A stretch of 64,000 nt of DNA from Allolobophora icterica (lineage: Eukaryota > Annelida > Clitellata > Crassiclitellata > Lumbricidae): assembly GCA_963556255.1 (NCBI GenBank), contig OY744615.1, positions 9,050,765 through 9,114,764 on the forward strand. Direction: 5' to 3'. The notes below the pieces were generated by a model, which was not told where the DNA came from, did no database searches, and was given only the letters and a program-made list of their open reading frames with translations. The translations under genes were made by a program, and so were the position numbers. Below, piece after piece: positions 22,326-36,100 of the stretch; the first letter of the stretch is position 1; each line of letters begins with the position of its first letter.

Positions 22326-22713
22326 ATTTGTTTGAAACAGGCTGGCGTCACAGAGTAGGGAGATAAATATATACATGCACAGAGAGACAGAGACACAGAG
22401 ACAGACAGACAGACATTGCCAAACTCAATATCGTACCCTAGACACACTGCATTTACCAATAGGCCTATGTATCCGCCTATGTGCCTACGTTCGTCTGTCT
22501 GTGTGTCTCTGTTTCTCTCTCTCGGCCCTCTTGAGTCCCCTCTCTCGTCTAACACGAGATACTCCATCGCCTTGTAACGGCGTGGCCCTTATCGCATTAG
22601 TAAGAGCTTCATTTCATGTGCAAATTCTTCGGGGGCGGCCCCTCCTCAATCCTCCGCGCGTGTCACCCGACGATCAGAGGTCGGCCAGACACAGTCGACC
22701 CATTACAGGTTAG

Positions 22714-23418
22714 TTTACCCAACCCCTTTGCGTTCGGGGTTTTAGGTAGGCGTATTCATGAATTTCATCGTATTTAATGCCATTGGTAACTTAATACGAA
22801 AATTGTCGCAAATTTTTACAGATTTTATTGTCTGGTTTTGAGGGATAAAACTCGCTTAGGGTGGTGTGGTGTGTTTAGGGTTAGGCGGCTTAGGCCTATT
22901 CTGGGCACCGGTTGACGGCGTGCATCACTCAAGAGGGTCGCATAGCTGTCGATCAGCTAATTAGGTCGTCAGTGATTAATTAAACGTCAGCGAGTCATTA
23001 GAATCAGATCGAATTTCTCAACGTTTCTGACTCGAGGCTCACATTGGGGTTTCTTGTTGAGTGAGCGACAGTTTGGAGTGGTAAGAATGTTATTTATTTG
23101 TATATTATATTTATTTATTTATTTTAAAGGTTTGAATTTATGAGAAATACGCAACATCGTTTAAAAGCGTTTAAACCAGCAATATACCGGATATTAGCTT
23201 CAATTTGGTTGTGTGGGGGTAAGGTAGGTCTTACAGCTGTCGTATCATCGATTTGTTAGACTCCTCTACCGAATCGTAAACCTGACAACTAGGCTAGCAA
23301 TACAACCAGACAACCCTTCGTTTATTTTAATAGCAGATTTATACCGTCTCAATATGATCAGATTGAAGGGTGTTCAAAGGATTACAAGTTTATAATTATT
23401 ATTATCATGATCATTATT

Positions 23419-23475
<57 letters not shown>

Positions 23476-23499
23476 TCTTATTATTATTATTATTATTAT
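22714..23499. other. Intergenic region upstream of bestrophin
   Basis: No coding exon is recognised. A CATTACAG/GTTAGT junction near 22,708 looks like a splice donor, so a non-coding first exon of the bestrophin gene could end there; this is a guess. An (ATT)n microsatellite runs at about 23,396-23,522. A TAGGCCTA lies at 22,892. Confidence 0.3.
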
Positions 23500-23700
23500 T
23501 ATTATTGTTATTATTATTATTATGCTGCACTGATTAAGCACCGCTGTCAATTGACTTAGCATCAATTGATGGCACTGAACAGTTGTAAGTGAAGGACTTG
23601 GTCAAGGTCCCTACAAAGTAACCATCTCAGAGGGCGAGACTCGAACCCATACTCTACTTGTTACAAGTTTACAGTGTCCACCACACCTAAGTAGGCAACC
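23500..23700 (-). mobile_element. tRNA-like SINE (family A) upstream of bestrophin
   Basis: It shows the family body GCATCAATTGATGGCACTGA, the CAAGGTCCCTACA phrase, a complementary B box CTCGAACCCA and an (ATT)n tail at its left. The A-box end is partly lost. Confidence 0.75.
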
Positions 23701-23924
23701 CTTGATGTCGCCAGTCACTAATACATATGTAATAAATACATGCATGCATAGACCTACATACACACATAGAGACACACACATGCATACTTACATACATAGA
23801 TACTTACATATCTACTTTCTTACTTACTTACACATATTTGTTCTATGTTGCAGAAGTTTTGACCATCTGAGGTGAACTCTTCATTTCAGAAGCATAAGAG
23901 ATTTCGAAATCAATTGCAGATCCA

Positions 23925-26900
23925 ATGACAGTGACCTACTCAGCCAAAGTTGCAACTGCCAAGTTCAGCTGCTTCTTCAAGCTTCTGATTCGGTAAATGT
24001 TATTATTATTACTCTGCATTTACTAAGGTCCAATATCTAAAGACCAAGCATCAATCGATGGCATAAGCAATTGTGGTGGAAGGACTGGCTAAACATCCCT
24101 ATACATAGGTGTAATTTGTGAGGGGTACGAGGGGTACCCGTACCCCCACTTTTTGGACTGGGGGGGTACCGTACCCCCACTTTGGAATGTCAATGAATAT
24201 TTTATTATTGTGCCTCACCAGATATCGCAGTCGCTGCTTTGCTTCGCGTATGTAAGAAATTGGTACCCCCCACTTTTTAGACCAAAGTTACACTCCTGTC
24301 CCTATACAGTAACCGTCTCAGGGAAGGAGGATCAAACCCTCACTCTCTGTGTTTAAAGTGCTCAAACCATTCGGCTACAATGTCCCATGATTGGCTTCCA
24401 TGTCCCATGATAGGCTTCCATGTCCCATGATAGGCTTCCATGTCCCATGATAGGCTTCCATGTCCCATGATAGGCTTCCATATCCCATGATAGGCTTCCA
24501 TGTTCCATGATAGGCTTCCATATCCCATGATAGGCTTCCATGTCCCATGATAGGCTTCCATATCCCATGATAGGCTTCCATGTCCCATGATAGGCTTCCA
24601 TATCCCATGATAGGCTTCCATGTCCCATGATAGGCTTCCATGTCCCATGATAGGCTTCCATATCCCATGATAGGCTTCCATATCCCATGATAGGCTTCCA
24701 TGTCCCATGATAGGCTTCCATATCCCATGATAGGCTTCCATGTCCCATGATAGGCTTCCATGTCCCATGATAGGCTTCCATATCCCATGATAGGCTTCCA
24801 TGTCCCATGATAGGCTTCCATGTCCCATGATAGGCTTCCATGTCCTTGATTTCTCAAAGTTACAACAGTAGTGGAAGAAAAGTCAATGGAAAAATGAAAA
24901 GGCCCTGTAGTGCAGATGTTTTGGAATTCACAGTCCAGCAGTGTGTCGGGTCTCTTATCTCAATCATGTCTAAATTTAGACTCCTGTGTTCGAGTTGTTT
25001 ACCCACTTTTTGGCCTTTTGATCTTCATGACATATCCCATGTCGACCAAGCCTCTTCAACTGATTAGGATCTTGACACAGATGTCATTTGGTGTGACTAC
25101 TGATTTGATGCCTCATGCCTTAATATAATGATTCTTTAGAAGTGAGATTAGATTAGATTGGAATAGCCAATAGCCTGATTCTGGTTTCCCCGACCTATTA
25201 GATGTTAACCAGTTCTCTACAAGAGCTTTTTGGCTACAGTTTTAGTTGAGGGTTAATTAACACTGGCTGATGCTTTGTGCAAGTGCCTAAAATACTCAGA
25301 AATGTCAACAAACTGTCCAACTGTACTTGAACTGGGAGGTAACATTTCCAGCCTTAGAAAATCGTGTGTAGTTAACTAAACAATTCAAACTACACACTTC
25401 ACACTCCAGACGAGCCAACTTCAGACTCAACAATTTCAACTGCACACTTTTGTGTCAGATATCACACTAAGTTAGGCCCTGCCTTGTGCGTTATGATAAC
25501 GGCTCTTTAGAAGTGGATTTAAACACATTGCCTACATGCAACTCCAGTGTCCAGTGATAATAAAAGTTGAGCTTTTATGAGTCATCAGTTTAGTCTGAAG
25601 CTTTGATCATATCAGCAAACTGAGATCAGTGATAATCCTTCAGCATTCCTCATTCGCTTCTGAGAATGCCATGCATAACTTGCTTGACGTAATATGCAGC
25701 TTAGCAGACGTGCACAGCTAAATGTTAATTGCCAACAGATTTGCATATGACGTGATAAAAATACCGTTTCAGTAATTATAATTATCTGCCAGCAGATTTT
25801 GCAATCACATGATGCCATGTGCACGAAACTTGAGCTCTTGATGATACTACCTGATCTTCTGATAGAAGTGGCAGATGTTAGGGAGACATTCAGGTCATCA
25901 GAGGATCCTGCTCTGATCATTGCTAAAACTAGAACTGTTCTTGGTGAACAAGCTTTTTGGTTTAATACTGCACCAAGGTTTTCGAACTCTCTTTGTGTAT
26001 CAGTTCATTCTGCTCAGTTACTATTTAAATGTCATTTCGTTTTCATCTTAAGACTTTTCAAAATTGCTTATCCACCAAACGCTGTCTCTCGGTCTTAGCG
26101 GACTGATCTTCTAGATATTGACCTTATTATGGTATTTATTTTGGTGCGCCATCAGTTGATGCATTGTGCATTGGCTCTATAGAAGTTACTAATTCCAATG
26201 ACAATCAGGCCATAACTGGGTTGTTCTCCAAAATTTGTAATTAAAAACGGCATTGAAAAGTCAGTGGCGCTTCCAACTTATGGAACTAAGGAAGACAGTT
26301 CCAGCTGGATGGGCCAACAAAAGCAAAATTCCTGGATTGGGCCATAGCGTTGCGCATATAGGGAACCACCAGGAGGCCACGGGCAGCTGATCAAAGGGAG
26401 ACCCGGCAAGGCAGAGGGGAGCTCAGAATGCAAAATAGCGTCGATGACCCATGGTGGAAGTTTAGAGATGCACTCATCTCCTTTTGTAACAATAATTGTA
26501 AATGTAACTGTAATTGTATTTGTAATTGCATTCGTAATTGTGATCATAAATACATGTAATTGTGTTCATAATTGTGATCTGCATAAATGTAAATGTACAA
26601 GCGTAATAGTAATAGTAATTGCATTGGTAATTGTAATGATAATTGATTTCACAACTAGTTGTAGTTGTAATAATGTAACTGTAGGTGCTGTTTCTTCAGT
26701 TTTTATATTAAAGAAACAGTGTTAACAAATTTCTGGTGTTTTATGGGGCACGGTAGACAAATGGACTGAGCGCTTGGCCTGTAGCTCAGCGTGTACAATT
26801 TCGAGCCTCCACTGTGTAAGGACCTTGAGCAAGTCTTTTATGCCCAGTTGCTCAGCTCCATTGATGCTCTTTCGTATGCTTGTGTGTGCACTCCAGAAAT

Positions 26901-29155
26901 CTGGAATGAGGGCAGTGTCAAATACAGTTCTATTGTATTGTATAATCTCATCACTTTGTTGATGTTGGGATAAAACTGTTGAAATTGTTTACCTTTGTAG
27001 ATGGAGAGGAAGTATTTACAAGATACTTTGGAAGGAGTTCATCGTATTTGCAGCGGCCTACTTCGTTCTCAGTTTCATATATCGCTGTGCACTGACAGCT
27101 CACCAAAAAGAGTAAGGCTTAATATATGTATCCTGGTAACATACCTAATATATATATATATATAGTCTGTTTACTTGCCTACTCCAAGACACATCAACTT
27201 GACCTTGGTGAAATGGAATGGTCCGAATGGTCTTTAACAGGAGACCGGAAGGTTTAAGTTGAAGTCTGAAAAGGGGAGGCCAGAAAGGTCTTTAATTGTA
27301 GACCAGAAAAGCCTTCAGCTGGCAGCCAGAAAGGTCTTTAACTGGATACCAAAAAGGTCTTTAACTGGAGACCAGAAAAGCCTTCAGCTGGCAGCCAGAA
27401 AGGTCTTTAACTGGATACCAAAAAGGTCTTTAACTGGAGACAAAAAAGTCTTAAACTGGAGACCAAAAAGGTTTAAACTGGAGACCAAAAAGGTCTTTAA
27501 CTGGAGACCAAAAAGGTTTTAACTGGAGACCAGAAAGGTCTTCAGCTGGTGACGAGAAAAGTGTTTAACTCTGATTTTCGCACATATACTTGAAAATGAT
27601 TTATACATTAAAACAGCACATTGAATGATTTCCAAGTTCCTTCAACATCCTTATTCCATTTCAGATATTTCGAGAAATTATCCGAATACTGTTCTCAGTT
27701 CAGCAACCTCATTCCAGTGGCGTTCGTTCTCGGTTTCTACGTCAACCATGTCGCCAGTCGCTGGTGGGAGAAGTTTCGGATGCTACCATGGCCCGGTCGA
27801 ACTGCGATGTTTGTCACAGCGCTTCTTAGGGGTCATGACGATCGAGCGCGACTGATGCGAAGGACGATCATGCGTTACATGTGTCTGTCCTATGTGATCA
27901 CGATGTCATCTATTAGTCCACCTGTGAAGAAGCGATTTCCTACTTGGAAACACATGACAGAGTCTGGTGAGTTGTTCAAATGGGACACTGTAGTCGATTA
28001 GAGTGCTTGCTTTGTAATATGGAGAGTATGGGTTCGAACCACATCCCCTGAGACGGTAACTGTGTAGGGACCGTGAGCAAGTCCTTCGCTCTCATTACTC
28101 ATTGCCATCGATCGAATCTTGGTCATTAGATAATGGCGCTAAATTATTAAATAATCACCTTGTCACCTTGTGCTGTCAGCTCGTGGAGCTCTAGCGATCG
28201 TCCTGGTGAACACACTCCACCGTCTCCTATTCGATGACAAGTCTCTCAATTCCGCCAAATTCATGGCAGTTACATCTTGTATCTCATCCATCCATCTCCT
28301 CCTTGGGCGACCCAGTCTTCTCCTCCCCTCACCGCACGCCAGCATCATTTCCTTCTCCAGACCATCAGATCGCATAACATGTCCAAAGAACCTTAGCTTC
28401 ATTCTTGTCGCAGTTTGTTTTAACGACTCTTCATTCTCAACTCCAATCTTCTCTCGTATTGATTCGTTCGTTCTTTTCTCAGTCCAAGATATTCTCAGCA
28501 TCTTCCTCCATATCCACATTTCACAAGCGTTAACCTTATTTTCCATGTTCTTTGTCATTGTCCACGTCTCGCAACCGTACAGTACCGTAGGAAAGATTAG
28601 TGCTCTCACGAGCCTTTTTTTGGTTTAAATAATAGCAATAATAAAAGTGATAAGAATAACAAGAATAACGATATACATAATATAATAAGAATATAATATA
28701 ATAATGATAATTGTAATTGTAATAATAACAAGAATAATAATAAAAATAATAATAATAACAACAATAATAATGACCATGTGCAAAGACTAGCCATTCCAGA
28801 ACAATTCTCCCCTAATTTTTTGCAATCCCTAAGGATCACATGTAGCTTGGGGGGAAAAATATAATGATGTTGGCATACACATGTACACTAGGCTAATTTC
28901 ACTGAATCATAATTTCAAACGGAATGGAACTTTCAGGTCTGATGCTTCTGAATGAGGAGAAGATAATGGAGAATCTGAAGACACCATACAACAAGTTCTT
29001 CGTTCCACTCATCTGGGCCTCGGAACTCGTCATGAGGGCCAGAACAGAGGGACGGATCAAGGACGACTTCGCTGTCAAGACACTCATTGATGTATGTACA
29101 CAAGAAACTCATTCTGATCTAATCTAGTCATTTGCTATAGTGCCGTTTTATTATT

Positions 29156-29233
<78 letters not shown>

Positions 29234-32200
29234 GACATTCCAGAAAACGCTTCCCTCAATTTGCAATCCCTAAGGATCATATTATGTACCTTGGGAAAAA
29301 ATAATAGCAAAAACAATAAGAATAATGGTAAAGACAACAACAGTTTAATAATAATAAATTACAACGACTTGTTATCTTACAGAAGCGTATTACTCGAGTC
29401 ATTGCTAGGTCCCCAAGAAATTCCCATACCTCCCCAATGTTCCAGTCCATGGGTTTACTGACTCTAGCAAGTATAACATCCTATCAAATTTGCGATTTCA
29501 TGCACCGCTATACTTTTAACTTATTACCTAATGCATTTACTAACTACTTCATAAGTATACCTGACCTGCACTCCCACTTTACCAGGAACAAAGTCAACAC
29601 TTATCAAATTGAATTTGCCCGCACTAACATACGTAAATTTTCAGTTACCATACTAGGCCCCAAATTATGGAACACTCTTCCCTCGGAATTACGTCAGATC
29701 CCTAGCTACTATATTTTTAAAAAATACCTGCGTTCATACCTACACACCAAGCAAGCCGCTTAGTGACAGTCTGCTGCGACCCCCTCTCCCATTTAGTCTT
29801 CTTCATTTTGTTTTTGTGCCACTTGTTATTTAAGTAGCCAGGTGCTTATCATTGACCGATCTGTAACAGGATTGTTGTTCTATAGCTCAATACGGCCATC
29901 GATGAACTGAACCAAGCAAATGGGGGGCCTTTCATAGCGGGACCCTGGTCCTTTTAGGGCCTCCTATTGACCCACCTTCAGTTCTGTTGAGCCTTATAAT
30001 ACTCATCAATGTTTTTCCACTTCAAACTTTTCTTTTCTACAGTGGCTGTATAATTATATGTTTACATGTTGTTGTGGATCAATAAAGCACTAATTGAATT
30101 GAAAAGCACTAATTGAAATTGAATTGAATTGAATAATTGAATAAAATAATAACAATATAATAATATAATAATGTAATATTGGTATGTATCTTGGCACAGT
30201 GTAATTAACCGTATAATGTAAAATAACATTTTGGTAAGAAAATAAATTACTTGTTATGTTTCCTATGTGCTACTGAGAGGATGTGATAATCTGTATTTGC
30301 TGCATTGCATTGTTTTGCGTTTGATTTCTGTCAGGAAATAAACGACTTTCGCACAAGGTCTTTTCAGTTGTTCAACTTTGACTGGATTAACATTCCTCTT
30401 GTCTACACACAGGTCAGTTGACAAGGCTTCTTTTGTGTGTGTTTGTGTATGTGTGGTTATTTGTATCTATGTGTGTTTGTATGGGTATTTTTGTGTGTGG
30501 TTGTTAGTGTGTTTGTGTTTATGGATGTGTGTTTGTGTGTGTGTGTGGGGGTGGGTGGGTGGGTGTGGGGGTATGTGGGTGTGTGTATTTGTGTTGAGTA
30601 TGTTTTAATGACTTCCTCTGGCCTAGTTTGCTGAGGCTAGGGAAAATAATGTTGCTTACAGTCAGTGCGCTTTGCTGCCTTTTGAAAAACTTTCATCATC
30701 AGGGTGCTCTATGAGGCAGCTTAGTAAGCGCATTGGGTAAAAAATTAATACTAATGGGATATGTTTGAGACAAATATTAGCAGTTATTAATAGCTTATTA
30801 GCAGTCTTATATAAACTGTCTAAACACATATAAGTTGTTGTACACCAAAATGCGGTTTGCAATTGGTTCTAATAAAGAATATTCTATTCTATTATTCTAT
30901 TCTATTTGGGGTTAACTTAAGACCATGCAATTGCTTTCTTGTTTATTCACTCGCTCGCTCGCTCGCTCACTTATCCACTCATTAATCCACTCACACATAC
31001 GCTTGTTCACTAACTCACTCACTCACTCACTCACTCACTCACTCACTCACTCACTCACTCACTCACTCACTCACTCACTCACTCACTCACTCACTTTCAG
31101 AGTATTTATATGGTATTCAACTTAGCATTTAACTAAGTAATTGTTAAGTTGCTTAGGCTGTCTCTCCATCTCAATGGACTGTTCTTCTGGATGTTGACTT
31201 GATTACGGCTTGGTTTTGGTGTGCCACCCATTTATGCCTTGTACATTAGACACTGGTGGTATAGAAGTTATAAATTACAAATCACAGTTCCTTCAAGCTG
31301 TCATGTCACAATGCGTACTGATTGTCGTGTTACAATGCGTACTGGTTGTCGTGTCACAATGTGTACTGATTGTCGTGTCACAATGCGTGCTGATTGTCGT
31401 GTCACAATGTGTACTGATTGTCGTGTTACAATGCGTTCTGACTGTCATGTCACAATGCGTTCTGACTGTCATGTCACAATGCGTTCTGACTGTTGTGTTA
31501 CAATGCGTTCTGACTGTTGTGTCACAATGCGTACTGATTGTTGTGTCACAATGCGTTCTGACTGTCGTGTCACAATGCGTTCTGACTGTCGTGTCACAGT
31601 GCGTTCTGACTGTCGTGTCACAATGCGTTCTGACTGTCATGTCACAATGCGTACTGATTGTCGTGTCACAATGCGTACTGATTGTCATGTCACAATGCGT
31701 ACTGATTGTTGTGTCACAATGCATACTGATTGTCGTGTCACAATGCGTACTGATTGTCATGTCACAATGCGTACTGATTGTCATGTCACAATGCGTACTG
31801 ATTGTCGTGTCACAATGCTTACTGATTGTTGTGTCACAATGTGTACTGATTGTCACATCACAATGAATTATGATGGTCATGTCACAATGCATACTGATTG
31901 TACTTGTTGCATTGTTTAAGGTCGTGACATTGGCTGTGTATACATTCTTCCTGTCATGTCTGATGGGTCGTCAGTATCTGGACAATGGTCAGTTGGGAGA
32001 CATGTACTTTCCATTCTTCACATTCCTTCAGTTCGTCTTCTACATTGGTTGGCTGAAGGTAAAAGACGTCTTGCAACCGCTGTCAACCATAAAATTTAAT
32101 GTGTCTCATTATTGTCAGCTTTTATTTTATTGTTATTATTATTATAATTATTATATATTATTTTTATTATTAATATTAATATTTTATTATTATTATAACT

Positions 32201-32798
32201 ATTATTATAAGAAATATTATTATTACTGTTGTTATCGTAACTATTATTATTGCTATTATTATTAAAATTTATTACCATTATTATTGCCATTATTGATTTT
32301 TATTGTTAGTACATACATACATCCATAGATGCTCCATGGATGTCTGCTCTGCTCCATCAGCTGCATTGGCTTCCTGTAGAATTCAGAATTCGATTTTAAC
32401 TGGCCTGCTTGACATATAAAACCCTCGCAATGTGCAATCCTACCTACCTTCAACCACTACTCTCTCCTTACATTCCGCCACGCAGTCTGTGGTCTTCGGT
32501 TATTGGACTTTTAGTTGAGCCTAGATGCAGCACTGCCATGGGCTCTCGAGCATTTCGTGTTGCAGCCCCCAAGGATTGGAACCGACTACCAATGCTTATC
32601 CGTTGCTCGACCTCTTCTTCCTTCAAGAAACGTCTCAAAACTCATTACTTCTCACTCACTTTCAAACATATTTATTTATTTATATGGATATCTAATTGCT
32701 CTTCACCTGGCGGCTGACTAACCGCACCTCAGCTTTCCATCTCTGTGTGACTTTGTGCGCGTTAAAAATGTTTGTAATAATAATAATAATACTAATAC

Positions 32799-32854
<56 letters not shown>

Positions 32855-33157
32855 GATACATGCATACATACATACATACATACATACATACATACCTGCA
32901 TAAACACATATACATACACAGATGCATGTACAAATGAATACATATAATCAGACATATGTAGGCCTACAGCTTAAATACGTACAAAGCTTAATGATTGAGG
33001 GTGTTGAGTGTGCTAAACGATCATTGTATTGAGTTATTTTATGCCTACAGGTGGCAGAAACCATGTTAAATCCCTTTGGTGAAGATGACGATGATTTTGA
33101 CATAAACTACCTGATTGATCGTCACCTGAAGGTAACTCATGATTGCAAATAATATGC

Positions 33158-33194
<37 letters not shown>

Positions 33195-36100
33195 AATAAA
33201 AACAATAGCAATAATAATATATGATAATATTTTCTAATAATCTTCTTACCATAGGCATATGTCACAGTTCCTGCATTCCTATGGAATAATTTTTAATAAT
33301 TCTCTGAATCTGTTAGTTTTCTTGTTTTTATTACAATTCCTTTGTTGCTGTGGATAAAATGCATTCATCTGTTATTTTATACAGTTTTATTTTATAGTTC
33401 ATGCATTCCTACAGCAAAATATTATGGTTAAATCTTAGCATCCATAAATTCTCTACCCTTCTTGTTTCGAGTTGCAGTTCCGGAATTGCAATGGCAGAAT
33501 ATCATAAATTATCTTCAACTAATAAATTCCTGTTGTTTTCTTTGCTTATGTTACAGTCCCTACAATCCTATTGGAAAATGTATCAATAAAAATTTTAAAC
33601 CAATAAACTCCTAAAGTTTTTGTCATGTATATTGCAGTTCCTGCAATTCTATAGGAAATATTGCAAGAAAACCTTTTCAGTCAATAAATTCCTATAGTTT
33701 CTTTGTTTTTTTTTACAGTTCCTGCTATCCTAAACAATATAGTTTTAATTATGTATATTACATAACAGGTCCTTCAATCATACAGAAAAGACAAAATTCG
33801 TTCATCCACAAAGTTCCTATAACAGTCTTCAGTATACTTGTACTTGAGTTCCTGAAATCTCAAATAAATATTTCGAAATGAAATCTCTTCATGCTGACAT
33901 ATGTGACTATCATGGCTTTTAAGACTAGCAGGATCTTTGAGGGTCTAGATAACTATTTAAGTTGTATGCATACATTAACACAGCTGTTATTATTTTTAGA
34001 TATCGTACCTCACAGCTGACGAAATGTTTATAATTTTCTGCTAGAATGTTTTAGTTTCTGAAATCCTAAGGAAAAAATATCGAAATGAAATCTCTTGGTA
34101 TTGACATTCATACATCTTTCTTCTGTCTAGGTTTCTTACCTCGTCGTTGATGAAATGCATGCAGAACATCCGCAGCTGATCAAGGATCAGTATTGGGATA
34201 CGTTGGAGTTCGATCTTCCCTACAATGCGGCGACCGAACAGTTCAAGCAGGAGCCACACCGTGGATCAGCGCTTGACCTCAAGTCGGTTCCCGATTGTGG
34301 ATCATCTGTTTCACTTGTCTTTGCTGTAGGCTTTCGGTTTAAACTCGCTTTCTTTTAGCGAATCTTTAATGAATATGAATAGTCCGATTCTTAACCACAC
34401 AACGCTTGTCCTATGAACATAATTTTATTTTATTTATTTATTCTGGATATTTCTATAGCGCCTCTCGAAGTCTACTACTACTCAGAGGCGCTCCTGACTG
34501 CAGCATTTGATACTGTGCCGGAATTTTCACGCCGAAGCGCCACGAGCAATTGCGAGTGAAGGACTTGCCCAACGTCCGTACGCAGCGGCTAGAGTGGGAT
34601 TCGAACCTGCAACCCTCCGGTCACAAGGCGCCGAACTTACCACTGAGCCACCATGCCCCACAACATAAGTCATAAGTCTGATGCTTCCATGGGAACACAG
34701 TAGCCGATTGCACAGAGTGCTCGCCTTGTAACACAGAGAGTATGGTTCAAGCCTCCCTTGAGACAGTTACTTTGTAAAGACCTCAAGCAAGACCTCACTC
34801 GCAATTCAGTCCCGTCGCTTGATGCTTGATCACTTGATAGTGGCGCTTAATGAATGCTAATAGTAAATAAATAGTGATGATAGTAATAGTAATAATTTTC
34901 AGACTACTTTTAAGAGTGCAGCTTTACCACTTGTGCCACTACCTTCATGCAGAATAATGCATGTCCAGTTAATGGTCACTTCCTGTAGGTCGAGATTAGT
35001 GAACAGTTGCTTTACTTAACCCTGCTCTTTACATTTACCTTACTTTACCATTACCTATACTTTACCATGCCTTGCCTTGCCCTTTCCAGAAATATGTAAT
35101 CCCTAAGTTTTAATTAATTACATTTTTAATATAAAATCGACCTCTGATCAACCTCTAAAATCAGTCTTGTGCATTATTATAGGACTTATTTGTTCGTGGT
35201 TACTTGAATGGCTCCTTTTAAGAACTTTTTCTTACAAAGAAGTAGGAGAAATAGCTATAGAAACCTAGATGTGGGGATATAACAGCTCTTCACCTGGCGA
35301 CTGACTAACTGTGCCTCAGATTTGCATTTCTGTGCAACTTTAAGTGCGTTAAAATTTCTTTTAATGTAACTGATAGATTATACATTATGTTTCATAATAT
35401 GTTACTTTCAGCATTCCTCCCGAGAAGACGGTTTACATACCGTCATCGCTTCAAACCGTTCACGAGGACTTTGAGGTTACAGAAGTATGCATCAACAGTG
35501 GCCATGAAAGGGCATCCAACACACGACATATGTATCCTTTGTCTGCAAAATCAACCTCACATTTCAATCGCCCATCATCAAGCCCAAGAGACATTGTCGC
35601 ATCTGGGGTCCAAAAATCTCACTCGAGGAATGTCGGAGCTTCTCTTCCATGCACAAACCAGTATAAGCTTTCTGATCCAAGAGATATCACTGGAGCTTCT
35701 GTCCCGTGCATGGATTACCAAAAGCCTTCGAGTCCAAGGGACATTGCTTCAGGTTCCAGTAGATCCATGCATGGCGCTACACGGCCGTCCAGTTTGCATG
35801 GTTCGTCGACGAAATCCACCGCAAGAGCTCCTGCGCGATTAACATCAAAGACGAGCATCAGCAGCCAAGCCAGCGAAAGGTTAAGAAAGATTCTAATGTT
35901 CTGAGTAATAAATGTTCATGTTATGTGGTATAATGTAATGCAAATGTATGTATTGTGAACATCACAGAAACGCAATGGACGTGGATAATAATACATGCCT
36001 ACATATGTAAAAGTTACTATGAATCCTTTTCCTGTGCAGAGCATCTTAACAAAATGGACTTCTTGGGCGATTCCTCTGTTGTTCTCTGTGAGACATGGCC

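Noticed and set aside
24340..24857. Long open frames encoding [19 protein letters not shown] repeats
   Set aside because: They exist in three frames of a 20-bp minisatellite with no start context or codon bias. A unit not divisible by three gives the same string in all frames.
31210..31919. Open frames of about 200 residues on both strands ([23 protein letters not shown] strings)
   Set aside because: Generated by a 24-bp intronic minisatellite within the bestrophin gene; no independent sign of coding.
34550..34662. Possible tRNA genes at SINE heads (also near 8,600, 19,200 and 57,950)
   Set aside because: Only A- and B-box similarity is present. Cloverleaf pairing and a proper acceptor stem are not evident, and each continues into a SINE body and tail.
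35530..35904. Independent small gene in the Ser-rich frame
   Set aside because: The frame is exon 9 of bestrophin: it has a good acceptor at 35,411, correct phase with exon 8 and a donor at 35,880.
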